Virus record (IMG/VR): IMGVR_UViG_3300030104_001836
Coordinates: 1-61,497 of that record
Length of the DNA stretch: 61,497 nucleotides
Reading direction: 5' to 3' (one strand)
Origin: a virus
The number at the start of each line of letters is the position of its first letter. Positions within the stretch are counted from its first letter, which is position 1. Of this stretch, positions 17,101-23,448 are shown piece after piece. Made by a program: the position numbers and the translations under genes. A model generated the notes under the pieces. That model searched no databases. It worked only from the letters and a program-made list of their open reading frames with translations, and was not told the DNA's origin.

Positions 17101-18969
17101 ACCATTGTCACCTGTAATAGAATCTACTTTAATTTTAGGTGTAGGTGTTGGCTTACCTTTTTCAAATTGTTCTCTTTTTTTTGTAAGTTCTTCTAATCCT
17201 TCTTCTAAACCAGTTTTAATTTCGCCTTGCTCATCTCTAATAAGATCATCTTTAGGTAATTGTTTTTGTAAAGATTCTATTTGTGTATCTAATTTTTCTA
17301 TTTTTGGTTTATTAATTTCTTTTTGTTCTTCTGAAAAAAAAGGATTGTCTAAACTTGTTTTTTGTAAAGTTAAATCTGTAATTTCTTTTTGTATGTCTAA
17401 TGCACTTTTATCTGTTTTATCTACAACTTCTTCTTCTACAACACTTTCTTCTATATCATCTCTTGATTGAAATTGTGGTTTACCTTCTTCAAGATTTTTT
17501 TGTTGCATTTCTTCATATGCATCAACTTTAGTTTTAGTTTCTGGTTTATCTAACCAATCTATTTTTAAATCTCTATCTAAAGGTTCTTCAACAATACCAC
17601 CATCATCTAGTTCAACTCTTATGTTTTTACTTGTAGACCCATCATCATTAAGAACAACAGGATATTCTACAACACGACCTTTTCCTATAGGTTCACCAGA
17701 TTTAGTTAATACAATGTTATTAGAACCAACAGGAGGATATCCATCTGGAGAACTATCTGGTGCTACTTCATCTGGTGTTCCAACTTCAGTTGCTTCTTGA
17801 GTTGCTTTTTCTGTATCACCCTCAATAGTTTCAGAACCATCATCTTCTAAAATAGTTTTTTCATCTACTTTATCTTCTAGTTTTTCTTTTCTTTGTACAC
17901 CACCACTTATGCCACCAAATACAAGACCAGCTACAAATCCCGGCCCAAATTGTTCACCTGCATAATCAAATGTTTCTCTTTCTTTATTGTATGTTTGTTC
18001 TATTAAATTTTGTAAAACATTTTGAAATTCTTCTGTTCCACCTTCCCATACACCTTGAGTAACTGATTGTTTAAGTATATTAGCAATTCTACTTTTTACT
18101 CCCGGAACAACTTTATTAAAACGATTTAATAATATTTGAACAGGTAAATAATCAGCAGAACCCGGAGCAACACCAAGTATAGTTGCCATAACAACATCAG
18201 TTTCATCAGTGTCACCATCAAAAGCATATACACGATCTACAGATTCGCCACCTTCCATTGCTATTGCAGTTCCAAGACCAGCTACAGTTCCAACACCAAA
18301 TGGAGCACCAACAACTGAAGCACCTATAATAGGAATAGTGCTACCAATACCTTCAAAACCTTTGTATATTGTATCTGCTAATTTATTATCTTTCCATCGT
18401 TGATCTTGCGGAAATGTTTCTTGTGCAAATTGTTGTAATTCTTCACCAGCTTTAAAAAACTCTGACTCTTTAGCAGAATATTGATTTCTATATGTGTCAA
18501 CTATTTGTTCTGCTCTATCAACAATTTCTGGACTATATTGATCTTTTTCATTTAATATACTAAGAGCGGCTCTATATTGTGCAGTTACTTCCTGTAAATC
18601 ACCAGAAAAATAATCTGGCATTTTTTCAAGACCAGCACCATATTTAAGACCAGAACCTACAGCTTGTATTGTACCAGCAGGTATTGCAGATGTAATTAAA
18701 TCTGCACCAAATTCTGGAAGAGTAGTTAAACCAAATGGTTTTTCTTCTTTAGGTTCTTCTTCTATTGTTTCGGGGGAGGGTTGTACAGACGTTCCTGTAA
18801 GTCTAGATGTGTCAAATGCATTTGTATCTGTGGTAAGAAATTCAGTAAATAATCTTTTATCTGGATATCTATCTTGATATTGACTGTATAACTCGTTTAT
18901 TAAATCTTCATCACTATATAGTAAAAAATTTCTATTATCTTCACGAGCAAGTTCTAAAGGTGTTGGCAT
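8107..18969 (-). CDS. Giant polyvalent protein with Strawberry-notch-type helicase core (DarB-like, possible injected protein)
   Basis: A 3,620-residue protein, about 18% of the genome. Residues about 200-245 and 340-360 are Gly/Ala-rich hydrophobic segments. About 370-1130 is acidic, Pro/Thr-rich linker. The helicase core follows: QTGIGKGR (Walker A, 1408-1415), DESH (1550-1553), the SSAT segment, and motif VI QMLGRIFRTGQV (1951-1962), the arrangement seen in Strawberry-notch/DarB-like phage proteins. The C-terminal third holds helical domains like large polyvalent protein domains, with hydrophobic stretches at about 3057-3092 and 3307-3337. Location beside internal virion proteins suggests packaging and injection, perhaps for antirestriction. 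AAAGGA precedes the ATG by 7 nt. Injection is inference; the helicase call is firm. Confidence 0.8.
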   Translation of the reverse strand: MPTPLELAREDNRNFLLYSDEDLINELYSQYQDRYPDKRLFTEFLTTDTNAFDTSRLTGTSVQPSPETIEEEPKEEKPFGLTTLPEFGADLITSAIPAGTIQAVGSGLKYGAGLEKMPDYFSGDLQEVTAQYRAALSILNEKDQYSPEIVDRAEQIVDTYRNQYSAKESEFFKAGEELQQFAQETFPQDQRWKDNKLADTIYKGFEGIGSTIPIIGASVVGAPFGVGTVAGLGTAIAMEGGESVDRVYAFDGDTDETDVVMATILGVAPGSADYLPVQILLNRFNKVVPGVKSRIANILKQSVTQGVWEGGTEEFQNVLQNLIEQTYNKERETFDYAGEQFGPGFVAGLVFGGISGGVQRKEKLEDKVDEKTILEDDGSETIEGDTEKATQEATEVGTPDEVAPDSSPDGYPPVGSNNIVLTKSGEPIGKGRVVEYPVVLNDDGSTSKNIRVELDDGGIVEEPLDRDLKIDWLDKPETKTKVDAYEEMQQKNLEEGKPQFQSRDDIEESVVEEEVVDKTDKSALDIQKEITDLTLQKTSLDNPFFSEEQKEINKPKIEKLDTQIESLQKQLPKDDLIRDEQGEIKTGLEEGLEELTKKREQFEKGKPTPTPKIKVDSITGDNGWNRQMGKAIASDNETLKDELTQLPLDNLLSQENNLSALKVTSRYIEQGKLENKTVQKNFDAINKRIAELEGRPVEQPTPVVKETPVVEETTPEAVAPVVEEKPLTTAEKIFAEPTTTPVEPVKKEEEKNVLTEDEMAGFLSTLEDTDAVTKETPVVEDKVTQREQAVQKKEDDITYGQGIFKLYDPRSPLTKLNQYYNAIDAYRREIIDPSVAGKKYLQDVESAYAQRVNELTNTNRLDRLYLVNQTNPSNPNDFQILINEINKATLDIKEEATGKLIRKKTKEIKVKPIKDAIKYIKNKNYDKKPPETPPLPEFAEQKEEVSERDTETITDITDVERGESVLGSREQPDTDVSGSSERVTTGVRGVPTSVSKPTPDTSGERGRPRREDESVDPIEGQDVQSRNEVEGRIVGDNITGNVSGQLGDTVTGIESSSVPDTTETQQELRDNAQRKHDNVVAERSLASDIGKIEGLNNNDKQIIKDVFTYDYDIFEEVYLDYDATTLQGFKKTKIPSYLQNDIEETLIDTMEDQQELLQQIYDTTKNKYPELSPNINRYHQEKLEEDFDDFASSLNDLKSRITPPEDAGASATPDSGVGQVEYGAEIFGVPTIKPTKESYDKVKPQLLKRLDQHSKAGLPFQSAMKSLINDIDRSFIDTSLTPEQKNEARSNSEQWKTSMGAFVRFATDIQSEYKNVQGERNTLFQTKYNPKVKGNSLDTHMPIELLASSGKGLRNLDVRVGDIKQYVADNLDMSLDEVNDKFGSEQIEALGLAIDQLKANKGFVLGDQTGIGKGRVVAALMRYAKKNAQHVVFVTHKSGLYTDMIRDMKDIGEDVSNMKILPTDNNHTVDLSSLNEEGFKTETREKHEALLNKLSSDQGMLENNYDYIFTTYYQLNRDSKADEQGFKTPINKARHNFIESIAPNAIFILDESHNAGGSSNRKVKADKINTRATFIRHALNNSRGAVFSSATWAKNPVVMDLYMNTDIQESIPDSDQFVDVMQTRGIPLQQIVTNMLAQTGQYRRVERSFDGVEYSVYNDGKGVVHDKELAKQISDLFLDIHLIDMQLSDIAKKIASSDPDFASAQAKTGLQGRVVPSDFKSQMYNISTMLMTSFKVNDAVNYANNEVKNNQRKVVITVSRTGENLLRQIMADKSLKAGDRITLTYNDLLLKYLDRALEYSMSVKVPKADVPIYTARKKLTNEEVNEFGEGNLVEQIEELKGRIRDTDFGNLTLNPVDNIINNLRNSNIKVGEITGRQYAIDSKGIITPRGDSSIKKRRRIDSFQNGDLDVLVINQSASTGYSMHSDQRAKDKKQRHMIVLEAEPEINTYLQMLGRIFRTGQVSLPKYTIMTTDHPAEQRLSSMLAKKMASLNATVTGGQDSVYTTSDSLDFFNTLGDNVTKEFLESHAEIRDVLDIDLTGKIDGIANKVSSSLLIFDPALATEYYDFVAKRYVELKEEETAFGTNTLDMANLTKADAISIGEVDMIQDGSTTGTIFQQPVYMEQVSINKKTKPLTPLQLQKELRTTLDLTTENVELNTKNVQEKVDEYNEKQLNQAVEIYDTAIEKIRQDTTKKPAQIQSQVKKLQDVKNQITRNIKSFPVGTQVRISLNTGKDNAIVEHGIILDRKHEGTSTATNTGSFKIKIALAQGDAQKITLGLSRFIDNQGNLSSENRIENASTTPEGKSIDQLFVSGQENVRETRYIVTGNLLTGSAIVKGGQVAKLQRNDGTIIQTIVMPKNYKHEKEEASIPVLLDYQAATSYLYNSKFGELKTYSGDVRIQKTGGDSATVFTTRKDLIERGLDKSSESMVDLDFKKSSDGRTWSATTKLDVLENYVLPYYAENGINFQTIKEREIAKESKEKVILQNEGDPTPRSVGAMATPPDMNENNTKDNVIKRSRNTLTSLFKIIKNKKRIDPFIDKDRSSTDRIHIPEETLSKTTKEGILPSFTILLKYILPTYVTANQLKDKSIAKLIQKAIEYESKIRVRSKTFIDRYKNIRTKYKGSQFSKVVDILFVGDASQKVFTDKELQEGFTLTKQEIADLRSQGFSTNEINKIKSVKFSNNEIAMYKEIRLLFDKIGKYIDQHRRSMLPKVRSAQALIRTRLNSLISPDSLSDFKRLMVQRSNKMRQIRNGIGNPQTQLAELLEIDERIYSIPLINTSPTTFNSFINAYQKYYIEENKLQSTSVRRKVGYVPHKFFGNFKLKVLKEVDENNNEIYENLITPQLSQQAIEGLKAQGRTDAEIESIASAVESSKNTLFFSSKEDAIKAAQEHIKNNPTDVIRVEPTDLQIYSNDATVLNDQEYRSIMNSLTENLSEKYTAEELRGNIKDVMKRKNRRRIPEFSLKRRGVAGYDKNLDKVFRTFAGSVSKYVYMDELKYDYVNLMERKGWGEVSEVSGDAEPIASYLRSWWSDLNNNPQSLERSVDNALNTLEKSVPKKVFYAAGIGAIATPFIIGGPVAPLVIGGATSIMMARSMGKTQRKSRAITGDMLSLSAHLKLGAFFNLSSALVNLSQIGLNTYSKMGAVLTSAGFRRATPALYRLARNDYREIIENRKNYSASKVNAAMDALLLAQKAEIKSSYFYSDRAPDIFTEQSKLGQLSMLWFQSAESLNRATSFFAGYIKAEKQGKNREQAIKSGLFAIQQQQFSYDNAAKPGVLRNTFLRVPLQFKNWFIQELVFISGLRGAEIPRFLASTFVLAGALGHPAYMLLSQLISLFTGGEYEPDEDLKEWAINESAKGNLNGMVGQFITHGAPAIISEGGTGVGINLTNRVGFGDKFLPSEISDFYGPFVNTLITSSKLKQEGATAVDHLVNLSPAFKPLKSIEAMAGGMPLITIATDTELFTNKMAETLQGDQKPVYTNPYKNQSIKYELTLSDVFRMTFGFEPTKVAQFNDLTQNIRSNKEKKLKSLEDVRTNINIAVRKYGDDYENLNVALTFIIEEAIKNGIEISRTGIKRMIKDSFFSQIDKDLKLAPKTQRLEIIDQIKALEKYYGLDFSQLVD
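15693..16133 (-). CDS. Candidate overlapping gene nested in the giant gene (146 codons, GTG start)
   Basis: A same-strand alternative frame inside the linker-coding part of the giant gene. It starts at GTG 16131-16133, preceded by a perfect AGGAGG (16140-16145) with a 6-nt spacer. The product would be leucine-rich and mostly helical (LKQLPTLLTLKEAKAFWAVE, EEYLHLLANRLQILAENEED) with no membrane segment, while the host frame is disordered here. Local GC is visibly higher than in the surroundings. No host codon of the form NTA before A or G occurs among about twenty opportunities, which keeps this frame open. Leucine richness can arise from a shadow frame, so confidence is moderate. Confidence 0.45.
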   Translation of the reverse strand: MSETLKQLPTLLTLKEAKAFWAVESNPILTLVGHQNELQLGYEEYLHLLANRLQILAENEEDLEERMNLLIPSRDRMFNLETKLKEGSLGTTLLEMCLDSWEILSQELNQVQFPIQLKPNKNYETTLNESTIMSWLNEASPVTSER

Positions 18970-18983
18970 TTTAATCCTTTATA

Positions 18984-20528
18984 TTATTGTAATAATGATT
19001 CTAATTCTTTAGTGCTACTTTTTTTAACTAAATCTATTAATTCTTTTGCTTGTTCTATTGATTGTTCAACTGTTAAAGGAGTTAATGAATTACTTTGAAT
19101 TTTAAGAGCTACGCTTTGTAAATTTTCTTCATAACTTTTATCACCAGATGTTAAATCAAATCTTATTAAATCTTCTACAGGTATATTTAATTGTTCAGCT
19201 TTAAACTTTAATGTTTTTATAGCGGAAGTATCTTCTGAACCTTTACCTTTTTCACCTGTATCTATTACTTCACCAGTTGATTTATTAACTCTAACTAATC
19301 TACCATCACCAAGTTCAACTATTTGGAAATCAGATGCTTTATCACCAAAGGCTTTTTCAAATTCCATAGCATTTTTTAATCCAGCTTTTATTCCTTTTGC
19401 TACATTATCTTCAGTTGCTATACCTATACCCATATGCATTAAAAGTTCCCAACCTTTACCTTTAGTAGCTTTTTTCAAATCTGCTAATCCACCTTTATCT
19501 ACTAATTCTGAACCTTCAGCTTCTTCAATTACTTTCTTTTTAATATCTTCTTTTAAAGGTACAGCAGGTAAAGCTCCTACTTGAATTGTTCCATCTTCTA
19601 ATTCATTTATATTTGTTGGATTTTGTAAAGTAGGAAATTTTTCAACTTTATCTTTTTTATCTAATGTATCAAGTTTTGTTTGTTGTGTTATTAAATATTC
19701 ATTTAAGGCTTTTTCACCTGCATTAGGATCACCCGGATTCATCATCTCTGCTTTTTTAACTATTTCTTCTCTTTTAAAAAGTTCATCTTGATTAGAACCT
19801 ATTACTTGTAATCCTTTATTTTTATCAAATCTATCATCTTGGTAATTAATTAAATCTATATCACCAGCAGTTTTCATTCCCATTGCTTTAACTCTATCAC
19901 TATAATCTTTCATTATTTGTGCATCATAAATGCCAGATTTAATTTGATCACCTGCTCGTAAATCACCTTTATTTGTTATCATTCCTTTTTTATATGCCTC
20001 AAAATCATCCATTTCACCTAATTTTGCATCACCTGTTTCGCTTTTACGCATATTAATTTCTGGATCAGAATAGTTATATTTTAATTTATTATCTAAACCT
20101 TCTAAACCTTTTTCAATTAAAGTTTTATTTTTTCTTGGGTCTATAGTATATGTTTCTCCAGTATTAACACCAAAAATTTCTATTGGTATTTCTTGTTCTG
20201 TATACATTTTAGATGGAACAACTTGTTCTGTAATTTTTGATCCAGATTTAGTTCCTTCTGGTACACTTATACCTTGTTCTTGAGCTATTCTTTCACCTAA
20301 TGAAGCATCTCCTGTTTGTGCTTCTTGAAGCATTTCTGTTTCGGGTAAATTACTATTAATTGTTTTAGTTTCTTTTTTTGCTTTTCTATAAGCCTCTTTA
20401 AAATTATCAATAGTTCCATATTTTTCTAGTAAATTAGGAATTTGTGCGTTTTGTATATCAAAACTTTGATCTGAAAGACTATCTAAAAATTCAAAATCTT
20501 CTAATGCTGTTGATGTTGATGTAATCAT
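18984..20528 (-). CDS. Probable internal virion protein, unknown fold
   Basis: A 514-residue, mostly helical, charged protein without membrane segments. It contains several charged turn motifs (ETGDAKLGEMDDFEAYKKG, NPGDPNAGEKALNEYL) and a C-terminal helical region. It lies between the giant gene and the 350-residue DNA-transfer-like protein with short spacers, the usual place for ejection proteins in podoviruses. The role is inferred from position; no family recognised. Confidence 0.65.
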   Translation of the reverse strand: MITSTSTALEDFEFLDSLSDQSFDIQNAQIPNLLEKYGTIDNFKEAYRKAKKETKTINSNLPETEMLQEAQTGDASLGERIAQEQGISVPEGTKSGSKITEQVVPSKMYTEQEIPIEIFGVNTGETYTIDPRKNKTLIEKGLEGLDNKLKYNYSDPEINMRKSETGDAKLGEMDDFEAYKKGMITNKGDLRAGDQIKSGIYDAQIMKDYSDRVKAMGMKTAGDIDLINYQDDRFDKNKGLQVIGSNQDELFKREEIVKKAEMMNPGDPNAGEKALNEYLITQQTKLDTLDKKDKVEKFPTLQNPTNINELEDGTIQVGALPAVPLKEDIKKKVIEEAEGSELVDKGGLADLKKATKGKGWELLMHMGIGIATEDNVAKGIKAGLKNAMEFEKAFGDKASDFQIVELGDGRLVRVNKSTGEVIDTGEKGKGSEDTSAIKTLKFKAEQLNIPVEDLIRFDLTSGDKSYEENLQSVALKIQSNSLTPLTVEQSIEQAKELIDLVKKSSTKELESLLQ

Positions 20529-20539
20529 ATATTTTCTCG

Positions 20540-21592
20540 TTAATTAAGTTTTTTAAAGTCTACATCTAGTTTAGAATAATCAACTAGAAGATATCCATTA
20601 TCATGTTTTATAGATGCCCAAGGAACTTCTTGTGCTATAACACCTTGATATTTATCTTTATTACCTTTGTAATTAAAAGAATAAATATTTATATTAGAAG
20701 GAGATGTACCTATTAATTTAAGATTTTCTTTTAATTGTGCATCACTAAAAAAACCTGCATTATATGCTCCAACACCAGCTAAACCTAATCCAGCAATTTG
20801 TTGTGCACCACTAGCTGTTGGTTGTTGTTGGTAAGTTGTCATAGGAGAAGGAACGCCACCAAGTATACCAGCACCAAAACGAATTTGTTCATATGGAAAC
20901 TGTTGTTGTCTTTGGAAATCACCATAAGTAATATCCATTCCTCTTTGTAATTGTTGTTGTCCTAATTGCCCAGCTTGTTGTAAACCTGCCATACCTGCTT
21001 GACCTAATTTCATTTCTTGTCCACCAATTGCACCAAATGTACCAGCACCTTGTAGTTGTCTAGCTCTTTCATTTTGTGCCATAGACATAGCATTACGATA
21101 TGCTTGTTCTTGTAATTGTGCCGCAGTTCGTGCTTGAACATCTTGTAAATTACGTTGTTGTTCTGCTTGTTGTACACCAAATCGTGAACCACCATATGCA
21201 CCAGACCTTACTGCCGCATCAGATAGTTTTTGACCTTGTATATCGCTTCTTCTTTGTAATTCATCAAGTGTTTTAGTCATAACTTGATCAATATAAGGGC
21301 TTCGGTATCTTTCTATATCTTGTCCAGAAATAGGTGCTGAACCAACACCGCCAAGACCTCTAGCCATTGCTAAATCTGGTCTATAAGCCTGTGATTGTTC
21401 TACAGCTTGTTGCCTTGCCATTTGTTGTTCTGTAGTTAAAGGTGCAAGTCTTTGCCCTCCATAAGGAACATAAGGAACTTGTGGCCCAGTTACAGCTTCT
21501 GTTTGTCCAACTAAATTTTTTGCCGCAGTTTCTAACCATTCTGGCAATTCTTGTTTAGTAGTTGTTTCTACTATATTACTTCCAAAACACAT
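20540..21592 (-). CDS. Internal virion/DNA-transfer-like protein with C-terminal S74-type domain
   Basis: A 350-residue protein. It begins MCFGSNIVETTTKQELPEWL. Residues about 40-235 are Gln/Ala/Gly-rich and helical (many QQ, AQNERARQLQ), typical of phage DNA-transfer or ejection proteins. A Gly/Ala segment (GAQQIAGLGLAGVGAYNAG) precedes FFSDAQLKENLKLIG and YQGVIAQEVP, the hallmarks of the peptidase S74 intramolecular chaperone domain. That domain usually ends tail fibres; here it ends a protein that does not look like a fibre. Its TAA shares no overlap with the next gene. Confidence 0.7.
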   Translation of the reverse strand: MCFGSNIVETTTKQELPEWLETAAKNLVGQTEAVTGPQVPYVPYGGQRLAPLTTEQQMARQQAVEQSQAYRPDLAMARGLGGVGSAPISGQDIERYRSPYIDQVMTKTLDELQRRSDIQGQKLSDAAVRSGAYGGSRFGVQQAEQQRNLQDVQARTAAQLQEQAYRNAMSMAQNERARQLQGAGTFGAIGGQEMKLGQAGMAGLQQAGQLGQQQLQRGMDITYGDFQRQQQFPYEQIRFGAGILGGVPSPMTTYQQQPTASGAQQIAGLGLAGVGAYNAGFFSDAQLKENLKLIGTSPSNINIYSFNYKGNKDKYQGVIAQEVPWASIKHDNGYLLVDYSKLDVDFKKLN

Positions 21593-22017
21593 TACTTATA
21601 CCTCCAAATACTTCCCATTTTTTTAAATTCAAATTTTCTATATAATTTATCATTGTTGTCTCCAGTGCTTGTTGGCAACTGAATTGTCATTCCATTAGCG
21701 TATTTCTTTAATTCTTTAATAAGAAATTTAGCTAATTTATAACTACGATGTTGCGGTAAAACATAAAACCATGTTTCTGCCACAAATTGTTCTTTTGAAA
21801 ACCACCATTCAGTTTTCAAAGCTCCTATGCTACCAATTAATTTTTTGTTAACATATGCATTACTAATAAAGCCATTATTAAAATGTTGCTCTATAACTTG
21901 ACCAACTTTAATTACATCAGCTTTAGGATATATATCTTTATATTCTTTCCCAAACTCTAACAATAAAAGTAATAAATCTTGTAAATTTTCTTTTTTAGGT
22001 TGTTTTATTTCTAACAC
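21592..22017 (-). CDS. GNAT-family acetyltransferase
   Basis: A 141-residue protein with the GNAT layout: an N-terminal helix pair, strand GSIGALKTEWWF, strand AETWFYVLPQHRSYKLAKFLI (motif A; the usual QxxGxG/A acetyl-CoA loop appears as QHRSYKLA), and a last part with DKLYRKFEFKKM, the usual LYxKxGF feature. Phages often carry such genes between virion genes; the substrate is unknown. The start overlaps the upstream stop by one base. Confidence 0.75.
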   Translation of the reverse strand: MLEIKQPKKENLQDLLLLLLEFGKEYKDIYPKADVIKVGQVIEQHFNNGFISNAYVNKKLIGSIGALKTEWWFSKEQFVAETWFYVLPQHRSYKLAKFLIKELKKYANGMTIQLPTSTGDNNDKLYRKFEFKKMGSIWRYK

Positions 22018-22361
22018 TAAGTTAATTTATTGCCTTTTTCTAAATTATTCATCATATCATACATAGGTTTAGCACCACCAGCATTTTTTACAGCTTTTGC
22101 TGTAAAGACAAACTCACCATTACTTAACATAGCAGGAATATCATCTGAAGTTCCTGTTCCCGGCCCATTAATCATACCAGTTTTTTTAGGAAAACCACCT
22201 GCGGCAAGTTGTAATATACTTACAATACCACCTTTTGATTTTCCAAATTTTTTTTGCAATATATTTAAAAGTTTATTTATATCAGTTTCTAATTTAATAC
22301 CCTTAATACCAGTAGGTTTTTTTTTCTTTTTTATTTGTTTATTAGTTTTAGGGAATTTCAT
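22017..22361 (-). CDS. Virion-associated protein with SDDIPAMLSNGEFV motif
   Basis: A 114-residue protein: very basic N-terminus, a KSKGGIVSIL stretch, then GPGTGTSDDIPAMLSNGEFV and FTAKAVKNAGG. This last motif recurs at the ends of tape-measure and other tail or internal virion proteins of many phages. Its exact role is unknown. It is packed between the acetyltransferase and a beta-rich virion protein, with one-base overlaps. Confidence 0.7.
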   Translation of the reverse strand: MKFPKTNKQIKKKKKPTGIKGIKLETDINKLLNILQKKFGKSKGGIVSILQLAAGGFPKKTGMINGPGTGTSDDIPAMLSNGEFVFTAKAVKNAGGAKPMYDMMNNLEKGNKLT

Positions 22362-22729
22362 TATGTCATCTCCAATATTGATGCTACAAGATGTATATCA
22401 CTACCTGTAGTTGTTGCTTTTAATATTTCCGATGATTTTAATATTATCGGATTTGTTGATGCAATTGATGAATCTGCTGAATCTGTTAACATATTACCAG
22501 TTGCTAATAATTCTTGTGAACTACCTTTTTGTATAGTTCTATTTATTTCTAAATAATAAACTACAGAAGAGCTATCTGTAACTGTAAGAGTTATATCTCT
22601 GTCGTTAGACTCTTCTATGTTTGAAACTCGTATAGATTTTACTATGGATGTTCCTGCTGATGGAGCAGTATAAATAGTAGTATTACCTCTTAATATAACT
22701 TTTGCATTTGTATATGTATTAATTGACAT
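22361..22729 (-). CDS. Beta-rich virion protein, paralogue of 34640-34987
   Basis: A 122-residue protein of Ser/Thr/Ile-rich strands (KVILRGNTTIYTAPSAGTS, DITLTVTDSSSVVYYLEI) ending DIHLVASILEMT. The size, strand pattern and ending match the protein at 34640-34987 (ending DIALSIMEIT), suggesting two copies of one small beta-sandwich virion protein. Start TAATG-coupled to the upstream 57-residue gene. Confidence 0.65.
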   Translation of the reverse strand: MSINTYTNAKVILRGNTTIYTAPSAGTSIVKSIRVSNIEESNDRDITLTVTDSSSVVYYLEINRTIQKGSSQELLATGNMLTDSADSSIASTNPIILKSSEILKATTTGSDIHLVASILEMT

Positions 22730-22902
22730 TAATCCCCCAAAAAGAAATTAAATCGTTCCATAACAACTTTATTTTCTTCAGCAGTATAACTTGTATTAAG
22801 AGTTAATACAATTGTTTCTATTGCACGAACTAATTCGTTTTGTTGTTGTACATTATATTCCTGCGATGGAGATGGTAATCTTACATTTGTTATTTTACTC
22901 AT
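22729..22902 (-). CDS. 57-residue small protein, unknown
   Basis: MSKITNVRLPSPSQEYN..., one Gln-rich helical segment (VQQQNELVRAIETIVLTL), ending ERFNFFLGD. The ATG overlaps the stop of the upstream basic gene (ATGA, 4 bp) and its TAA overlaps the next ATG (TAATG). Overlaps at both ends support it as a gene. No function recognised. Confidence 0.65.
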   Translation of the reverse strand: MSKITNVRLPSPSQEYNVQQQNELVRAIETIVLTLNTSYTAEENKVVMERFNFFLGD

Positions 22903-23171
22903 TTTTTCTTTTTATTTCTATTTGCAAAATTACGAGCCGCTTCTACTGAACCAAAACCCCATTTTTTAAGTGCTAAAGCCTTACGAGTTGGGCGACCTTT
23001 AGAATCTTTCATTGGGCCTTTCATTCCTGCAAACCTTGCGGCAAAAGAAACTCTTCTTGGATTTGTTCCTTTAGCAACAGGTTTTTTAAGATTAGCACCT
23101 TCTTTTTTTTTAAAGTATTTTCTACCAGCTTCTGTTAATCCGCCAGTTTTACTTTTGTGTTCTTTTCTCAC
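22899..23171 (-). CDS. Basic DUF6321-like protein, GTG start
   Basis: A 90-residue, very basic protein: KTGGLTEAGRKYFKKKEGAN, then RVSFAARFAGMKGPMKDSKG and a C-terminal KKWGFGSVEAARNFANRNKK. The TxxGR and FAARFxGM pattern recalls the DUF6321 family of marine phages; this comes from memory, not a search. GTG start overlaps the upstream stop (GTGA). The charge suggests nucleic acid contact. Confidence 0.7.
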   Translation of the reverse strand: MRKEHKSKTGGLTEAGRKYFKKKEGANLKKPVAKGTNPRRVSFAARFAGMKGPMKDSKGRPTRKALALKKWGFGSVEAARNFANRNKKKK

Positions 23172-23338
23172 TTTTTAGGAAAACCTTTTTTCATATTTGC
23201 ATATGCTTTAGGCGAAATAGTAGATTTCTTTTTTGATTTACTTTTGCCTTTTTTCTTTTGTTGATTTATGTTGTAATATAAACCTTTTTTAGCTACTTTA
23301 CCACTTTTAGTTTTATGAAAACCTTTTTTTACAGTCAT
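23168..23338 (-). CDS. 56-residue Lys-rich protein
   Basis: MTVKKGFHKTKSGKVAKKGL..., about 40% Lys, ending AYANMKKGFPKK. Its KKGFHKTKSGKVAKKGLYYN and KKGFPKK segments look like small basic phage proteins such as those expressed beside DUF6321-like genes. One base separates it from the upstream stop, and its stop overlaps the downstream GTG. Start chosen as the only in-frame ATG near the junction. Confidence 0.6.
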   Translation of the reverse strand: MTVKKGFHKTKSGKVAKKGLYYNINQQKKKGKSKSKKKSTISPKAYANMKKGFPKK

Positions 23339-23339
23339 T

Positions 23340-23447
23340 TTATTTTTTCCTTTTTTTAATTATTTTTTTAATAACCTTTGATTGTTTCTTATGCATTGAA
23401 GAAGCACCAGCTAATTCTTTAGCTATTTTTTTTAATTTTTTTTTCAT
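23340..23447 (-). CDS. 35-residue Lys-rich peptide
   Basis: A short frame beginning MKKKLKKIAKELAGA, almost entirely a basic amphipathic helix. It begins one base after the nozzle gene stop and ends one base before the 56-residue gene. With the two genes after it, it forms a run of three basic small proteins directly behind the tail nozzle. Support is the tight packing only. Confidence 0.5.
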   Translation of the reverse strand: MKKKLKKIAKELAGASSMHKKQSKVIKKIIKKRKK

Positions 23448-23448
23448 A

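Noticed and set aside
17063-17470. 135-codon plus-strand frame
   Set aside because: Antisense of the low-complexity linker of the giant protein; Ser/Cys/Phe-rich shadow product.
21010-21201. 63-codon minus-strand frame inside the DNA-transfer-like gene
   Set aside because: Shadow of a Gln/Ala-rich repeat region (His/Lys/Asn product), not supported by a ribosome-binding site.
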